Source: Deltaproteobacteria bacterium (GTDB taxonomy: Bacteria; Desulfobacterota; DSM-4660; Desulfatiglandales; HGW-15). Taken from it: a stretch of 40,642 nucleotides of DNA. Made by a program: the position numbers and the translations under genes. The notes beneath the pieces were generated by a model that saw only the letters and a program-made list of their open reading frames with translations, was not told where the DNA came from and ran no database searches. The stretch spans positions 1-40,642 of the forward strand of contig JAFDHB010000046.1 in NCBI GenBank assembly GCA_019308985.1, in the 5' to 3' direction. Shown here piece after piece: positions 1 to 9,199 of the stretch. Position 1 is the first letter of the stretch; every line of letters begins with the position of its first letter.

Positions 1-146
1 TATTTTCATTGTGGAGGTCTGGATCTTTATCCTAGAAGAAAACCAGGAGCCTTCCAGGTCATCACTACATAAACACAAGATATGGGGGTTACCCACACGA
101 ATCTGCGATGCCCCCAAAATAAAAGTACAATCATGAACAGGAGGCA
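1..146. other. Upstream region of acs, no gene seen
   Basis: These 146 bp contain no coding sequence that could be supported, no sigma-54 element and no clear terminator. Only the ribosome-binding site AGGAGG (139-144) for acs is evident. Confidence 0.5.
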
Positions 147-2065
147 ATGATGGGACAAAAAGGTGCTGAGAAGGTTGAATCGGTCTACCAGGAAAGGCGT
201 GTCATTTACCCGTCCAGGGAATTCGTGGAAAAGGCCCATCTAAAAACCATGGAGGAGTATAAGGCCCTCTACAGGCGGTCAATAGAGGAGCCGGAGGCCT
301 TCTGGACGGTGATGGCCGAGAAACATCTTGACTGGTTCAAGAAATGGGACGGACCGGTGGAGGAATACAGCTTCAAGGAAGACATATACATCAGGTACTT
401 CGTTGGCGGCAAGCTCAATGCCGCATATAATTGTCTGGATCGCCACCTAAAGACCTGGAGAAGATATAAGGCCGCCATTATCTGGCAAGGTGAACCCCTG
501 GAGGAATCAAAGACGTACACATACCATGAGCTCCACAGGGAGGTATGCAAGTTTGCCAATGTGCTGCGCGGCTTAGGGATAAAGAAAGGTGACACGGTCA
601 CAATGTACCTGCCGATGATCCCTGAACTCCCAATAGCCATGCTGGCTTGCGCGAGGATAGGGGCTATTCACAGCGTTGTCTTTGGTGGGTTCAGCGCCGA
701 TTCCCTGAAAGACAGGATACTTGACTGCAGGGCTGAAACGCTCATTACAAGCAATTACGGTTACCGTTCCGGTCGTATCCTGGAGAGCAAGAGAAACGCC
801 GACGCGGCACTGGAATCCTGTCCGGAGGTAAAGCAATGCATAGTGGTCAAGAGGATGGAGAAGGAGACCCCCATGGTTGAAGGCCGCGACTACTGGTGGC
901 ATGAACTGATGGCTGATGCTTCTCCGAAGTGTGAACCCGAGTCCATGGACTCCGAAGACCCCCTTTTTATTCTCTACACCAGCGGGAGCACGGGGAAGCC
1001 AAAGGGAGTTCTCCACACCACCGCCGGATATCTCCTCTATACCCTCCTTACCATGAAATACGTCTTTGACTACAGGGACGAGGACGTCTTCTGGTGCACC
1101 GCTGATATCGGCTGGGTCACGGGGCACAGCTATATCGTTTACGGGCCGTTGGCACTGGGCGCGACATCTCTCATGTTCGAAGGTATCCCCAACTACCCGG
1201 AGCCGGATCGTTTCTGGGAGGTGGTGGAGAAATACGGGGTCAACATATTTTACACCGCCCCTACGGCCATAAGGGCGATTATGAGGAGCGGAGATGACTG
1301 GGTCAAAGGGAGGAACCTCAGCAGCCTCAGGCTGCTGGGGAGCGTTGGAGAACCCATAAACCCCGAGGCATGGATGTGGTATTACACGGTTGTAGGCAAA
1401 GAACGCTGCCCTATCGTGGATACCTGGTGGCAGACAGAGACCGGGGGACATCTGATAACTCCCATTCCCGGAGCCATGCCCATGAAGCCAGGCTCCGCAT
1501 CTTTGCCCTTCTTTGGCGTACAACCCGTTATCATGAGGATGGACGGCAAAGAAGCGGATGTCAATGAAGGGGGGCACCTGTGTATCAAGAAAGCCTGGCC
1601 CGGATTTATGAGAACCGTATACGGTGACCCTGATCGTTTCAAAGAACAGTATTTTGTCCAGTACCCCGGGCTTTACTTCACAGGAGACGGGGCCCGCAAG
1701 GACGAGGACGGATACTTCTGGCTCATGGGCAGGGTGGATGATGTGATCAATGTGTCCGGGCACAGGATGGGCACGGCAGAAGTGGAAAGCGCCCTTGTCT
1801 CCCATCCGGCGGTGGCGTCAAAGAGAATAGGGAGCCTTCGGACGAACTGAGGAAAGAACTCGCCAACCACGTCAGGAAGGAAATAGGGCCCATCGCAACA
1901 CCAGACAAGATTCAGTTCGCCGATGCCCTGCCAAAGACCAGAAGCGGCAAGATCATGCGAAGGATTCTCCGGAAGATTGCAGAGGGACAAATCGACCAGC
2001 TCGGGGACACCACGACCTTGGCAGATCCGGAAGTGGTGGACAGACTCATTGTCGGGAAGCAATAG
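147..2065 (+). pseudogene. acs: Acetyl-CoA synthetase (AMP-forming), broken by internal deletion and frameshift
   Basis: The frame from ATG 147 (AGGAGG at 139-144) is a typical Acs. It has the P-loop-like [11 protein letters not shown], the acetate-pocket motif [10 protein letters not shown], and the core motif [15 protein letters not shown]. After [10 protein letters not shown] (about 1816) the frame runs into nonsense and stops at 1850. The missing C-terminal domain resumes in another frame from about 1817 ([15 protein letters not shown]) and runs to TAG 2063-2065. That part includes [11 protein letters not shown], whose lysine (codon 1949-1951) is the catalytic and acetyl-regulated residue of the family. 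Compared with intact family members, roughly 20-25 residues are absent at the junction, so this looks like a deletion of a non-multiple of three rather than a single-base slip. The intact enzyme activates acetate to acetyl-CoA in the cytoplasm. A convergent AcuC deacetylase ends 15 bp away. An assembly error cannot be excluded. Confidence 0.88.
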
Positions 2066-2080
2066 AAGGCGCATAGAGGT

Positions 2081-3250
2081 TCATGATAGGCCGTGGACGG
2101 GGAAGATTTCCTCACGGATATGATTCGCTATCCGCTTGGCCTCCTGGAGTGCCTTTTCCTTAATGTCGCCCTTGCTCCTGTACGGATGGTCGTAGAGGCT
2201 CCCTACCTCCATCTCAGGCCCGAACATCATGCCTCCGACAAGACCTGCGTATTCGTCCGTGGGCTCCACGCGATTCATGATAGCCCAGGCAAGTGTCCAG
2301 CACCTGGCCGTCCTGTAAAGGTCGTAGCCTCCTCCCCCCAGGCCCATGATCCTGGGGCAGATGTCCAAGATGCCTTTAACCGCCTTCTGGTACGCATTGT
2401 TTGTGAGTTTCAGGTGTGTGAGCGGGTCGGAGACAAGGGTGTCGGCCCCGAGTTGAGCGACGATGATGGATGGAGAAAAGGCCTTGAGCAGAGGAAAGAG
2501 GGCGTTTTCCAGCACCAGATCATATACTTCGTCGTCCGCCCCGGGTTCCAGGGGAATGTTGACGGTAAAGCCGAGACCATCACCTTCTCCAATCTCGGTC
2601 TCGTAGCCTGACCAGGGATAGAGGGCTCGGCCCGTCTCGTGGATAGAGAAAAAGAAGACCGAGGGGTCACTGTAAAAAGCGTGCTGGACCCCGTTGCCGT
2701 GGTGGGCGTCAAGATCCACATAGGCGATCTTTGTGTCGGGCGATTTTGATAGGGCGTCTTTTATGGCGATTACAATGTCGTTTATATAACAGAAGCCTTC
2801 CGCGTGATCAGGCATGGCATGGTGAAATCCCCCCAGGGGATTGAAGACGACAGTGGCATCACCCTGGATGATACTTTGCAGGGCAGCGCGGGTGCCGCCG
2901 GACGCCTTGAGGGACCACTCAAAGATGCCGGGAAGCAGGGGATTGTCTTCAGTGCCAAGCCCGTGGGCCAACATACCCAGCTCGACCTCGCCCCGGCTTG
3001 CCCTCTTGAGCATATCAATATATGATGGTTTATGAAAAAGTGTCAAAAGGGCTTCATCAAGGAATTCAGGTTCAAGTATGGACATCCAGGGATGATTCAG
3101 GACCCCGTAACGGTTGCATAGGTCATAGGTCTTAATGGCCCGCTCGGGCATGAAGGGATGGTCAGGGCCGAAATCGAAGCGAGACATTTCATCGGAATAA
3201 ACGAAGATAGATCTGGACTGTTGCTCAGGCTTATGATCCAGTGTGTTCAT
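2081..3250 (-). CDS. acuC: AcuC-type protein deacetylase (histone deacetylase family)
   Basis: This 389-residue protein has the arginase/deacetylase fold typical of AcuC. The active-site pair H143-H144 lies in GFHHAMPDHAEGFCYIND. The zinc ligands are D181 and H183 (DLDAHHGNG) and D270 (QLGADTLVSDP). The catalytic tyrosine is Y309 (GGGGYD). All key residues are present and the length fits the family. In Bacillus, AcuC removes the acetyl group from the active-site lysine of acetyl-CoA synthetase. Here it lies tail to tail with an acs gene, which supports that role by context. Start is ATG at 3250. It is transcribed divergently from the sensor kinase at 3422 across a 171 bp gap. The deacetylase identity is secure; the substrate is inferred, especially since the adjacent acs is broken. 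Confidence 0.93.
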   Translation of the reverse strand: MNTLDHKPEQQSRSIFVYSDEMSRFDFGPDHPFMPERAIKTYDLCNRYGVLNHPWMSILEPEFLDEALLTLFHKPSYIDMLKRASRGEVELGMLAHGLGTEDNPLLPGIFEWSLKASGGTRAALQSIIQGDATVVFNPLGGFHHAMPDHAEGFCYINDIVIAIKDALSKSPDTKIAYVDLDAHHGNGVQHAFYSDPSVFFFSIHETGRALYPWSGYETEIGEGDGLGFTVNIPLEPGADDEVYDLVLENALFPLLKAFSPSIIVAQLGADTLVSDPLTHLKLTNNAYQKAVKGILDICPRIMGLGGGGYDLYRTARCWTLAWAIMNRVEPTDEYAGLVGGMMFGPEMEVGSLYDHPYRSKGDIKEKALQEAKRIANHIREEIFPVHGLS

Positions 3251-3421
3251 ATGTAATAGTTATACCTGTCGAGGAAATGTTACAAATGCTTTGTCTCTTT
3301 GGAGATAAGTCCCGTAAAGACTATCAGATGAGGAAAAGCGCGGTCAACGAAAAATGGTCACTTGTGAAGACCCATGGTGAAAAATAGGTTAATGTCCCGC
3401 GATCACAGAGAAGGGCGAATT

Positions 3422-5866
3422 ATGAACACCGTCGGAACAGGCATATTTTCACCCGTTAAGGCATTTCGCGATTTGAGGATCCGTTTCAAGCTGATCAGTG
3501 TAACCTTGTTCCTGGTCTTACTTCCCCTCCTTTCCGTCTCATATCTTTCCATGGAGCGTTTCAGCAACGCGATAAGAAAGGCGTACGATGAAGACCTGGA
3601 GCATCTGGTGGGGAGCCTTTATGCCATGTGCAGTGTACAAGAGGAAACGCTTCAGGGTATCAGCCTCCCCGATAGGAAGGCTGTCAGCGAAAAGAGCATG
3701 GCGTATCTCAAGGACATAATAGGGGATATAACGGTGGGAGATACCGGCTATGCTTATGTGATAGACAGTCGTGGAACCCTGAAAATTCATCCTGCCAAGG
3801 AAGGAGAAAACATCATAGATTCAAGGGATTCCTCCGGTTTTCAGTATATCCGCGCCATGGTGGAGGATGCCACATCACTTGCCAAAGGACAGGTGGGCAC
3901 TATTCGCTATCCATGGTTCAACCCGGAACTGGGAGAGAAAAGACCCAGGCAAAAGATCAGCAAATACGTATACTTCAGGCCCTGGGACTGGATCATAGTA
4001 GCGGGTTCATATGAAGAGGAGATCTACAGGGATCTCCGTGAGACCGAGAGGTTTATCCTGGCGGTGGTTCTTGGATGTATAATACTCGGCTTCATTCTCA
4101 CTCTAGGCCTGTCAAAGGTCCTGACAAGGCCTATCCAGGAATTGACGGCAGTTACCGCGAGGATGGCCGGAGGTGATCTGTCCCAGAGGGTAAAGGTCAC
4201 CAGCAAGGATGAGATAGGGACCCTGGGAGAATCCTTCAACCGGATGGTATCCCAGATAGCTCAATACACAACCAACCTGGAAAAAATGGTGGAGACCCGG
4301 ACCCTTGAGTTAAAGGCGTCAAGGGAAAAATACAAGGAGCTTTCCCTGTTTCTCAACCAGATCCTGGATAGCGCCACCGAATACGCGATCATGGCCCTGG
4401 ATTTCTATGGAAATATCATTGAATTCAACAGGGGGGCAGAGAAGATTTTAGGCTGGAAAAAAGAAGAATTAGTCAATAAGGAGAACATTGCCGTCACCAT
4501 CACCCATGAAGAGAGGGAGAAAAAGATCCAGGAGATGATGTCAAGGAAGACCAGGACAGAGGGCGTCTGTGACCTTGAAATGGTGAGGTTAAGGAAAGAC
4601 GGCAGCAGGTTTCCGGCCCATACCACCATCACGGCCATCATCAATCCCGAAGGTCGGGTTACCGGCTTCGTGGAAATCCTGAGGGATATCACCCAGCGCA
4701 AGACCCTGGAAAGAGAATTGAGGGAAACAAAGGAGTTCCTAGAGAACATCATGGAAAGTTCTGTGGATGGGATTCTCACGACAGACCTGAAGGGAAAGAT
4801 CACATATAACAACAGGGCCATGGAAGAAATGCTCGGTTTTACAAGGCAGCAGATCATCGGGGCCCACATATCCAGGTTCTATGAGAGGGGGATCGAACAG
4901 GCAAGGGAGGTAATGGGCCTGTTGAGAAAATATGAAAGGGCCGAAAATTATGAGATGGTGGTGCTTAGAAGGGATGGGTCAAAATTATCCATCATCACCT
5001 CGCTCTTCCTGCTTCGCGACGAGGAAGGCGATGTTATCGGCACGGCCGGTATCTTCAAGGATATTACAGCCCAGAAGCTCCTGGAGGACAAGCTCAAGAC
5101 CACACAGGCACAACTGGTGGAGGCCTCCAAGATGAGGGCGCTCGGAGAACTGGTTTCAGGGGTCGCCCATGAATTGAACAACCCCCTGATGGCCTCTCAG
5201 ACCATACTGCACGTGATCTTCAAGAATCTCCATGATAATTGTCCGAACCGCGAACGATTGGAGCTGATTCAGCAATGCAACGACCGCATAGCAAGGATCG
5301 TGGATCACCTCCGGGAGTTTTCCAGGCAAACCAGGATGGAAAGGAAACCCATCCACATAAACCAGATCATCCAGAACGCCCTGATGATAACCGGACAACA
5401 GCTCATTGACCATGATATCGCAATCGTGAAGGAGTTAAGGGAAGACCTGCCAATGGTCCTTGGTGATTCCAGCCAGTTGGAACAGGTATTTCTCAACCTG
5501 ATTTCCAATGCCCGCGATGCCATGGAAGAGGCCGATGGGGAGAAGACGCTGTCCATTGCAACAGATATCGAAAGAGCGGCTGATTCCTCAGCGGTGACGG
5601 TGAGCATCAGGGATACCGGGGTGGGGATCCCTGAAGAAAACATGGGCAAGATCTTTGACCCTTTTTTCAGCACCAAACCCGTGGGCAAAGGAACCGGCCT
5701 GGGTTTGTCTCTTTGCTTTGGAATTATTGAGGCCCATGGCGGCAGGATTGAAATAAGGAGCAGGGTCGGGGAGGGAACCGAGGCAAAGGTCTTCTTGCCT
5801 GCGGTAAACAACCAGGACAGTGGAGCAGGGCCTTCGGGTGAAAATGGTGCCAATGCCGGAGAATGA
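3422..5866 (+). CDS. Membrane sensor histidine kinase: Cache, HAMP, two PAS domains
   Basis: This is an 814-residue kinase from ATG 3422, with GAAGGG just upstream; an in-frame ATG at 3374 is a less likely start. A first membrane segment (about residues 20-40) is followed by an extracytoplasmic Cache-type sensor containing GDTGYAYVIDSRG and the terminal WDWIIVAGSY. Then come a second membrane segment (about 210-232), a HAMP domain (TRPIQELTAV through DEIGTLGESFNRM), two PAS domains (about 320-430 and 440-555), a HisKA helix with H583 (SGVAHELNNPL), and an HATPase with [26 protein letters not shown]. The gene is followed by an acetyltransferase overlapping its 3' end and by a free receiver, forming a likely operon 3422-6810. 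The ligand is unknown; Cache domains commonly bind small organic acids or amino acids. Confidence 0.93.
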   Translation: MNTVGTGIFSPVKAFRDLRIRFKLISVTLFLVLLPLLSVSYLSMERFSNAIRKAYDEDLEHLVGSLYAMCSVQEETLQGISLPDRKAVSEKSMAYLKDIIGDITVGDTGYAYVIDSRGTLKIHPAKEGENIIDSRDSSGFQYIRAMVEDATSLAKGQVGTIRYPWFNPELGEKRPRQKISKYVYFRPWDWIIVAGSYEEEIYRDLRETERFILAVVLGCIILGFILTLGLSKVLTRPIQELTAVTARMAGGDLSQRVKVTSKDEIGTLGESFNRMVSQIAQYTTNLEKMVETRTLELKASREKYKELSLFLNQILDSATEYAIMALDFYGNIIEFNRGAEKILGWKKEELVNKENIAVTITHEEREKKIQEMMSRKTRTEGVCDLEMVRLRKDGSRFPAHTTITAIINPEGRVTGFVEILRDITQRKTLERELRETKEFLENIMESSVDGILTTDLKGKITYNNRAMEEMLGFTRQQIIGAHISRFYERGIEQAREVMGLLRKYERAENYEMVVLRRDGSKLSIITSLFLLRDEEGDVIGTAGIFKDITAQKLLEDKLKTTQAQLVEASKMRALGELVSGVAHELNNPLMASQTILHVIFKNLHDNCPNRERLELIQQCNDRIARIVDHLREFSRQTRMERKPIHINQIIQNALMITGQQLIDHDIAIVKELREDLPMVLGDSSQLEQVFLNLISNARDAMEEADGEKTLSIATDIERAADSSAVTVSIRDTGVGIPEENMGKIFDPFFSTKPVGKGTGLGLSLCFGIIEAHGGRIEIRSRVGEGTEAKVFLPAVNNQDSGAGPSGENGANAGE

Positions 5867-6365
5867 GATAAACCGTCAAAGGTTCGTAACCAGGAGGGAC
5901 AAGAAGGGAGAACCTTTCATCATAGGCAGGGGAGGACCGGATGACTATGAAAGACTCTTGGACATGTACTCGGGTTTTTCTCCCAGGCCTGCCGCCCAGG
6001 GGCTCCCGCCTTCCGACCCGGAGAAATGCAGCAAGTGGGTGGGGGAAATCCTCAAAACAGGAAAAAACTTCCTTGCGCTGAGGGAAGCCAGGGCCATAGG
6101 CCATGCCGCCTTAATTCCTGACCCGTGGGAGGATGCCTGCGAATACCTTATATTTGTGCACCAATCCAGCAGGAACAGGGGAATAGGCACGGCACTAACA
6201 GACCTGGCAGTGAGAGAGGCAAGAGAAAAGGGGTGTAGATCGATATGGCTTTGCGTGGAGACCAAGAATGTGAATGCCATCAAGCTCTACGAGAAGTTTG
6301 GTTTCATCTTCTGTGACATGGATGCCTGCGAAAGGAAGATGGCACTGGACCTGATGCGGTTGTGA
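5844..6365 (+). CDS. GNAT-family N-acetyltransferase
   Basis: This is a 173-residue protein from ATG 5844; GTG 5820 and ATG 5853 are alternatives. It contains the acetyl-CoA-binding motif A, RNRGIGT (residues 110-116, matching R/QxxGxG/A), followed by an alanine-rich helix and the closing GNAT signature NVNAIKLYEKFGF. Its start overlaps the end of the upstream kinase by 23 nt, indicating translational coupling. A free receiver gene follows after 79 bp. Linkage to a kinase and receiver, with acs and acuC next door, makes a protein-lysine acetyltransferase of the AcuA/Pat kind a reasonable guess. The sequence itself shows only the GNAT fold, and small-molecule acetylation is equally possible. 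Confidence 0.88.
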   Translation: MVPMPENEINRQRFVTRRDKKGEPFIIGRGGPDDYERLLDMYSGFSPRPAAQGLPPSDPEKCSKWVGEILKTGKNFLALREARAIGHAALIPDPWEDACEYLIFVHQSSRNRGIGTALTDLAVREAREKGCRSIWLCVETKNVNAIKLYEKFGFIFCDMDACERKMALDLMRL

Positions 6366-6444
6366 ACCGTGGGTCTTGGGACGAAGCATTGTCACAGGCC
6401 TTGGAGAGAAGGATGGCGAAAGGGAAAAACAAAGGAGGAGGGTG

Positions 6445-6810
6445 ATGGCAAAGAGAATTCTCATAGTTGATGACGACGAGATGGTACTTATTGCCCTGGA
6501 AGAGCTATTAAAACCGGAAGGTTATGAAGTGCACACGGTAGCGAGGGCCAGGGAAGCCCTGAAAATACTGGAGCAGGACGGTTTTGATCTCTTGATCCTG
6601 GACATCATCATGCCTGAAATGAGCGGGTTTGAACTCTGCAGGAAAATCAGGGAAATGGAAAGGTACGGGCAGACACCCATTGTTTTCCTGACAGCGAAAA
6701 GCAGGGAGGAGGATAGGGCCCAAGGTCTTGAGGCAGGAGCGTCGCTGTTCCTCAGCAAGCCCATATCACCTGATAAGCTGCTTGAAATCGTCTCGGATGC
6801 TGTTCAGTAG
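6445..6810 (+). CDS. Single-domain response regulator (CheY-like receiver)
   Basis: This 121-residue receiver has no output domain. Its acidic pocket is DDDE near the N-terminus, the phospho-acceptor is D53 in LLILDIIMPEMSG, the switch threonine is in VFLTAKS, and the conserved lysine is in FLSKPIS. ATG 6445 is chosen because GGAGGAGGG lies just upstream and the receiver fold begins immediately. It is the last gene of the kinase-acetyltransferase-receiver operon and is the natural phosphorylation partner of the kinase at 3422. It must act through protein contact or phosphotransfer because it carries no DNA-binding or enzymatic domain. Confidence 0.92.
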   Translation: MAKRILIVDDDEMVLIALEELLKPEGYEVHTVARAREALKILEQDGFDLLILDIIMPEMSGFELCRKIREMERYGQTPIVFLTAKSREEDRAQGLEAGASLFLSKPISPDKLLEIVSDAVQ

Positions 6811-6898
6811 TTATCTGCTCAACATGACCGGACCTTGATCATAGTTACATTGCGGTTAACAAGTGAGTGTGTCTATGAACACCTTTCCGGCCATGATT

Positions 6899-8782
6899 CT
6901 AAACAGTTGGTAGAAGACAGGTCATCGTAGTACCTTCACCCAACTTACTCTTGACGGATATGGAGCCTCCAAGAAAGTCCAGGATTTCCTTCACAATGGC
7001 AAGCCCCAGCCCAGTGCCTTCCTCTGAGAGGACCTTTGCATTCTCCGCCCTGAAAAACTCGGTGAAAAGGCGGGGAATGTCTTCTTGCGGAATTCCGATG
7101 CCGGTATCGCAGACTTCAAAACAGACAGCCTCCTCGCCCATCTTAGCCAAAGTGACACTGACCGTCCCCCCAGGCGGGGTATACTTTATCGCATTAGATA
7201 TTAGGTTGTCGAAAAGCTCATCCAGGAGTTCTTCATCGGCCATGACCTTCGGGACCGGTTTCTTAATGGCAAACTCCAGGGTGATTCTTTTCTCGGAAGC
7301 GCGAGTCTCCCAGAGTTCCTTGACTTTCTTCATGACCTTCGTGGCATCCACCGCTTGGATAGTAGCCCTGTCTCTGTGCAGGCGCTTGATGCCGAGCTTG
7401 AGCAGGTCGTCCACCACGACCCCCAGCTTTTCCAATCTTTTCTCACACCGAATTAACGACTGTTGCTGTTGCCCGTTCACAGCTCCCAGGTAGCCTTTTC
7501 TGATAACCTTCAAAAGGCTGTAAATCGAGCCCAGTGGCGATCGGAGTTGGTGTGCAGCTTTTTGAAGAAACCAGGTCTTGTTTATTTCGCCCCTCAGGTT
7601 CTCGATGGCTACGGCGGTCAGGTCGCTCATTATCGAAAAAAATTTGATATCGCTGTTATTGAAGTCGTAATAGACATTACTATAAACGCAGAACACCCCC
7701 ACGATCATCTTTTCGGCCCTGAGGGGGAGGCAGAGCATAGATGCGATGCCTTCCTTTCGAATGTCTTCGAGGTATTGGAAAAAATCTTTTTCCTCTATCC
7801 GCCCAATGGTAAGCCAGGAGCCCTCTATGATGCGTCGGTTAATGGGACTCCTGTCAATGTCAATCGCACCCTTGGCCAAATAATCTTCGCTCAGGCCATA
7901 GGTAGAAGAAAAAACTAATTTTCTCCGGGTTTCGTCCAGAAGCTTGATGGAAGCCCCTTTTACGCCCATTATGCTGGCGGCGCTGTGGGTAGCGGTGTCA
8001 AGGAGCTCCTTAAGATCCGAGCACATACGCATGCGTTTCACTACCTCATAGAGAGCGGTCAGTTTTGTGTTGCTGGAATCAAGCGCCTTTGAGACCTTAA
8101 GGATCTCCTGTCCTTTGGCCCAGAGGCTTCGGACGATGGTGCTGACAAGGAATGCAGTTATGAATACCGCCGCTCCAAAAAAGGCGAAAAGGAGCAGGAT
8201 CTCTTTCAAGCTTTGTTGTGCAAGCGCGGAGTGAGGAGACAGGGGGCCTTTAAAAAGGAGATGCTGCTTCGGCAAGACCTGTGCCGCTTCGAGTCCCACC
8301 AAGTCGCCGGTCGCCAACAGGGAGGAGAAGCTGTATAAATAGCAGATAAAGGGAGGGAAAAAGATTGCTGCAATGATGATGTGGAATATCACAAACATGA
8401 GAAGGGGGCTGTAAATACCGCCTGTTAAATAGATCATCATGTACAGCGCCAGAAGGTCCATGGAGATCTGGATATGTGCAAAGGGGACGAAAGGCTCAAG
8501 TCTCTGTTCCTCGGATGTGTCCAATCGACGGCAGGCATATAGAAAAACCAGGTTATAGATTAGAATGCCGAGTACAATGATGGTGAAGGGAACAAAGGGA
8601 AAGCGAGGTTCCAGCAGACGCAGTGCCAAGGCTAACGTCGCGGCACCTCCTGCCGCAAACCAGCGGACCCGGGTAAACCAGTGGACCCTTTCGATGAGCT
8701 CCTTGCGGAAAAAGAGTTCCTGTTTGGCTAACTCGTATCCGAGCTCCTGGGAAGGATCTTGTTCCTTCTCGGGGAAATCCAT
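6899..8782 (-). CDS. Sensor histidine kinase with polytopic membrane domain and GAF domain
   Basis: This is a 627-residue protein. The N-terminal third (about residues 30-225) is a polytopic membrane region of about six hydrophobic segments, with no large periplasmic loop. It is followed by a linker, a GAF domain (about 240-390, containing SIMGVKGASIKLL and GIASMLCLPL), a HisKA helix with H411 in KAAHQLRSPLGSIYS, and an HATPase with N-box LISNAIKYTPPGG, DTGIGIP and EGTGLGLAI. It belongs to a different kinase subfamily from the Cache kinases in the window. It lies 12 bp downstream of its receiver gene and is the last gene of the hydrogenase-linked operon. Sensing through the membrane bundle plus GAF suggests a redox, quinone or gas signal, but nothing visible identifies the ligand. 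Confidence 0.92.
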   Translation of the reverse strand: MDFPEKEQDPSQELGYELAKQELFFRKELIERVHWFTRVRWFAAGGAATLALALRLLEPRFPFVPFTIIVLGILIYNLVFLYACRRLDTSEEQRLEPFVPFAHIQISMDLLALYMMIYLTGGIYSPLLMFVIFHIIIAAIFFPPFICYLYSFSSLLATGDLVGLEAAQVLPKQHLLFKGPLSPHSALAQQSLKEILLLFAFFGAAVFITAFLVSTIVRSLWAKGQEILKVSKALDSSNTKLTALYEVVKRMRMCSDLKELLDTATHSAASIMGVKGASIKLLDETRRKLVFSSTYGLSEDYLAKGAIDIDRSPINRRIIEGSWLTIGRIEEKDFFQYLEDIRKEGIASMLCLPLRAEKMIVGVFCVYSNVYYDFNNSDIKFFSIMSDLTAVAIENLRGEINKTWFLQKAAHQLRSPLGSIYSLLKVIRKGYLGAVNGQQQQSLIRCEKRLEKLGVVVDDLLKLGIKRLHRDRATIQAVDATKVMKKVKELWETRASEKRITLEFAIKKPVPKVMADEELLDELFDNLISNAIKYTPPGGTVSVTLAKMGEEAVCFEVCDTGIGIPQEDIPRLFTEFFRAENAKVLSEEGTGLGLAIVKEILDFLGGSISVKSKLGEGTTMTCLLPTV

Positions 8783-8794
8783 ATCTCATTCTTC

Positions 8795-9199
8795 CTATGT
8801 ATCTTCCAGAACCCTCTTGATGACTGAAAGCAGTTCCTCCGGGTCGAGAGGTTTCTCCATGATGTAATTCACGGGCCAGTCCTCCCCCATAATATGCTGG
8901 AAGGCTTCCGGTCCTGATTCCGCGATTTTCCTCGTAAAACCTGTTACCATGATGATCGGGATTTCCCTGTAGGCGGAATTATTCCTGAGCTTGAAGGCCA
9001 GGCTAAACCCTTCTGTATCCGTGGCCATCATCACGTCAAGTATGATGAGATCGGGAGCCTTTTGCTGGATCTTCTGAAAGCCTTCCTTTCCATTATATGC
9101 GGCCCTGATTTTATATTCGTTCCTTTCCAGAACGATGCGAATGGCCTCCACGAGATCCCTATCATCGTCAATGATAAGAATATCCTCTCCTCTTGTCAT
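8795..9199 (-). CDS. Single-domain response regulator of the hydrogenase-linked operon
   Basis: This is a 134-residue receiver from ATG 9199, preceded by GGAGGAGAGCAAGAC. Its acidic pocket is IIDDDRD, the phospho-acceptor is D55 in LIILDVMMATDTEGFSL, the threonine is in MVTGF, and the lysine is in MEKPLDPEELL. The MMATDTEGF segment replaces the usual MPGMDG turn and marks a distinct receiver subfamily. The ATG overlaps the stop of the hydrogenase endopeptidase gene (ATGA at 9199-9196), so the two are translationally coupled. The kinase gene follows 12 bp later. No output domain is present. Confidence 0.92.
   Translation of the reverse strand: MTRGEDILIIDDDRDLVEAIRIVLERNEYKIRAAYNGKEGFQKIQQKAPDLIILDVMMATDTEGFSLAFKLRNNSAYREIPIIMVTGFTRKIAESGPEAFQHIMGEDWPVNYIMEKPLDPEELLSVIKRVLEDT

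Noticed and set aside
573..1805. Long open frame of 410 codons on the minus strand opposite acs
   Set aside because: It is antisense to a clear Acs sequence, has no recognisable domain, and results from codon bias in the true gene.
1810..1850. Programmed ribosomal frameshift in acs
   Set aside because: There is no slippery heptamer at the junction, and family comparison shows missing residues, which a frameshift would not restore.
6811..6898. CATGACCGG / CCGGCCATG inverted repeat between convergent genes as a terminator
   Set aside because: The arms are about 60 nt apart with one mismatch and no T-run, so it does not fit a rho-independent terminator.
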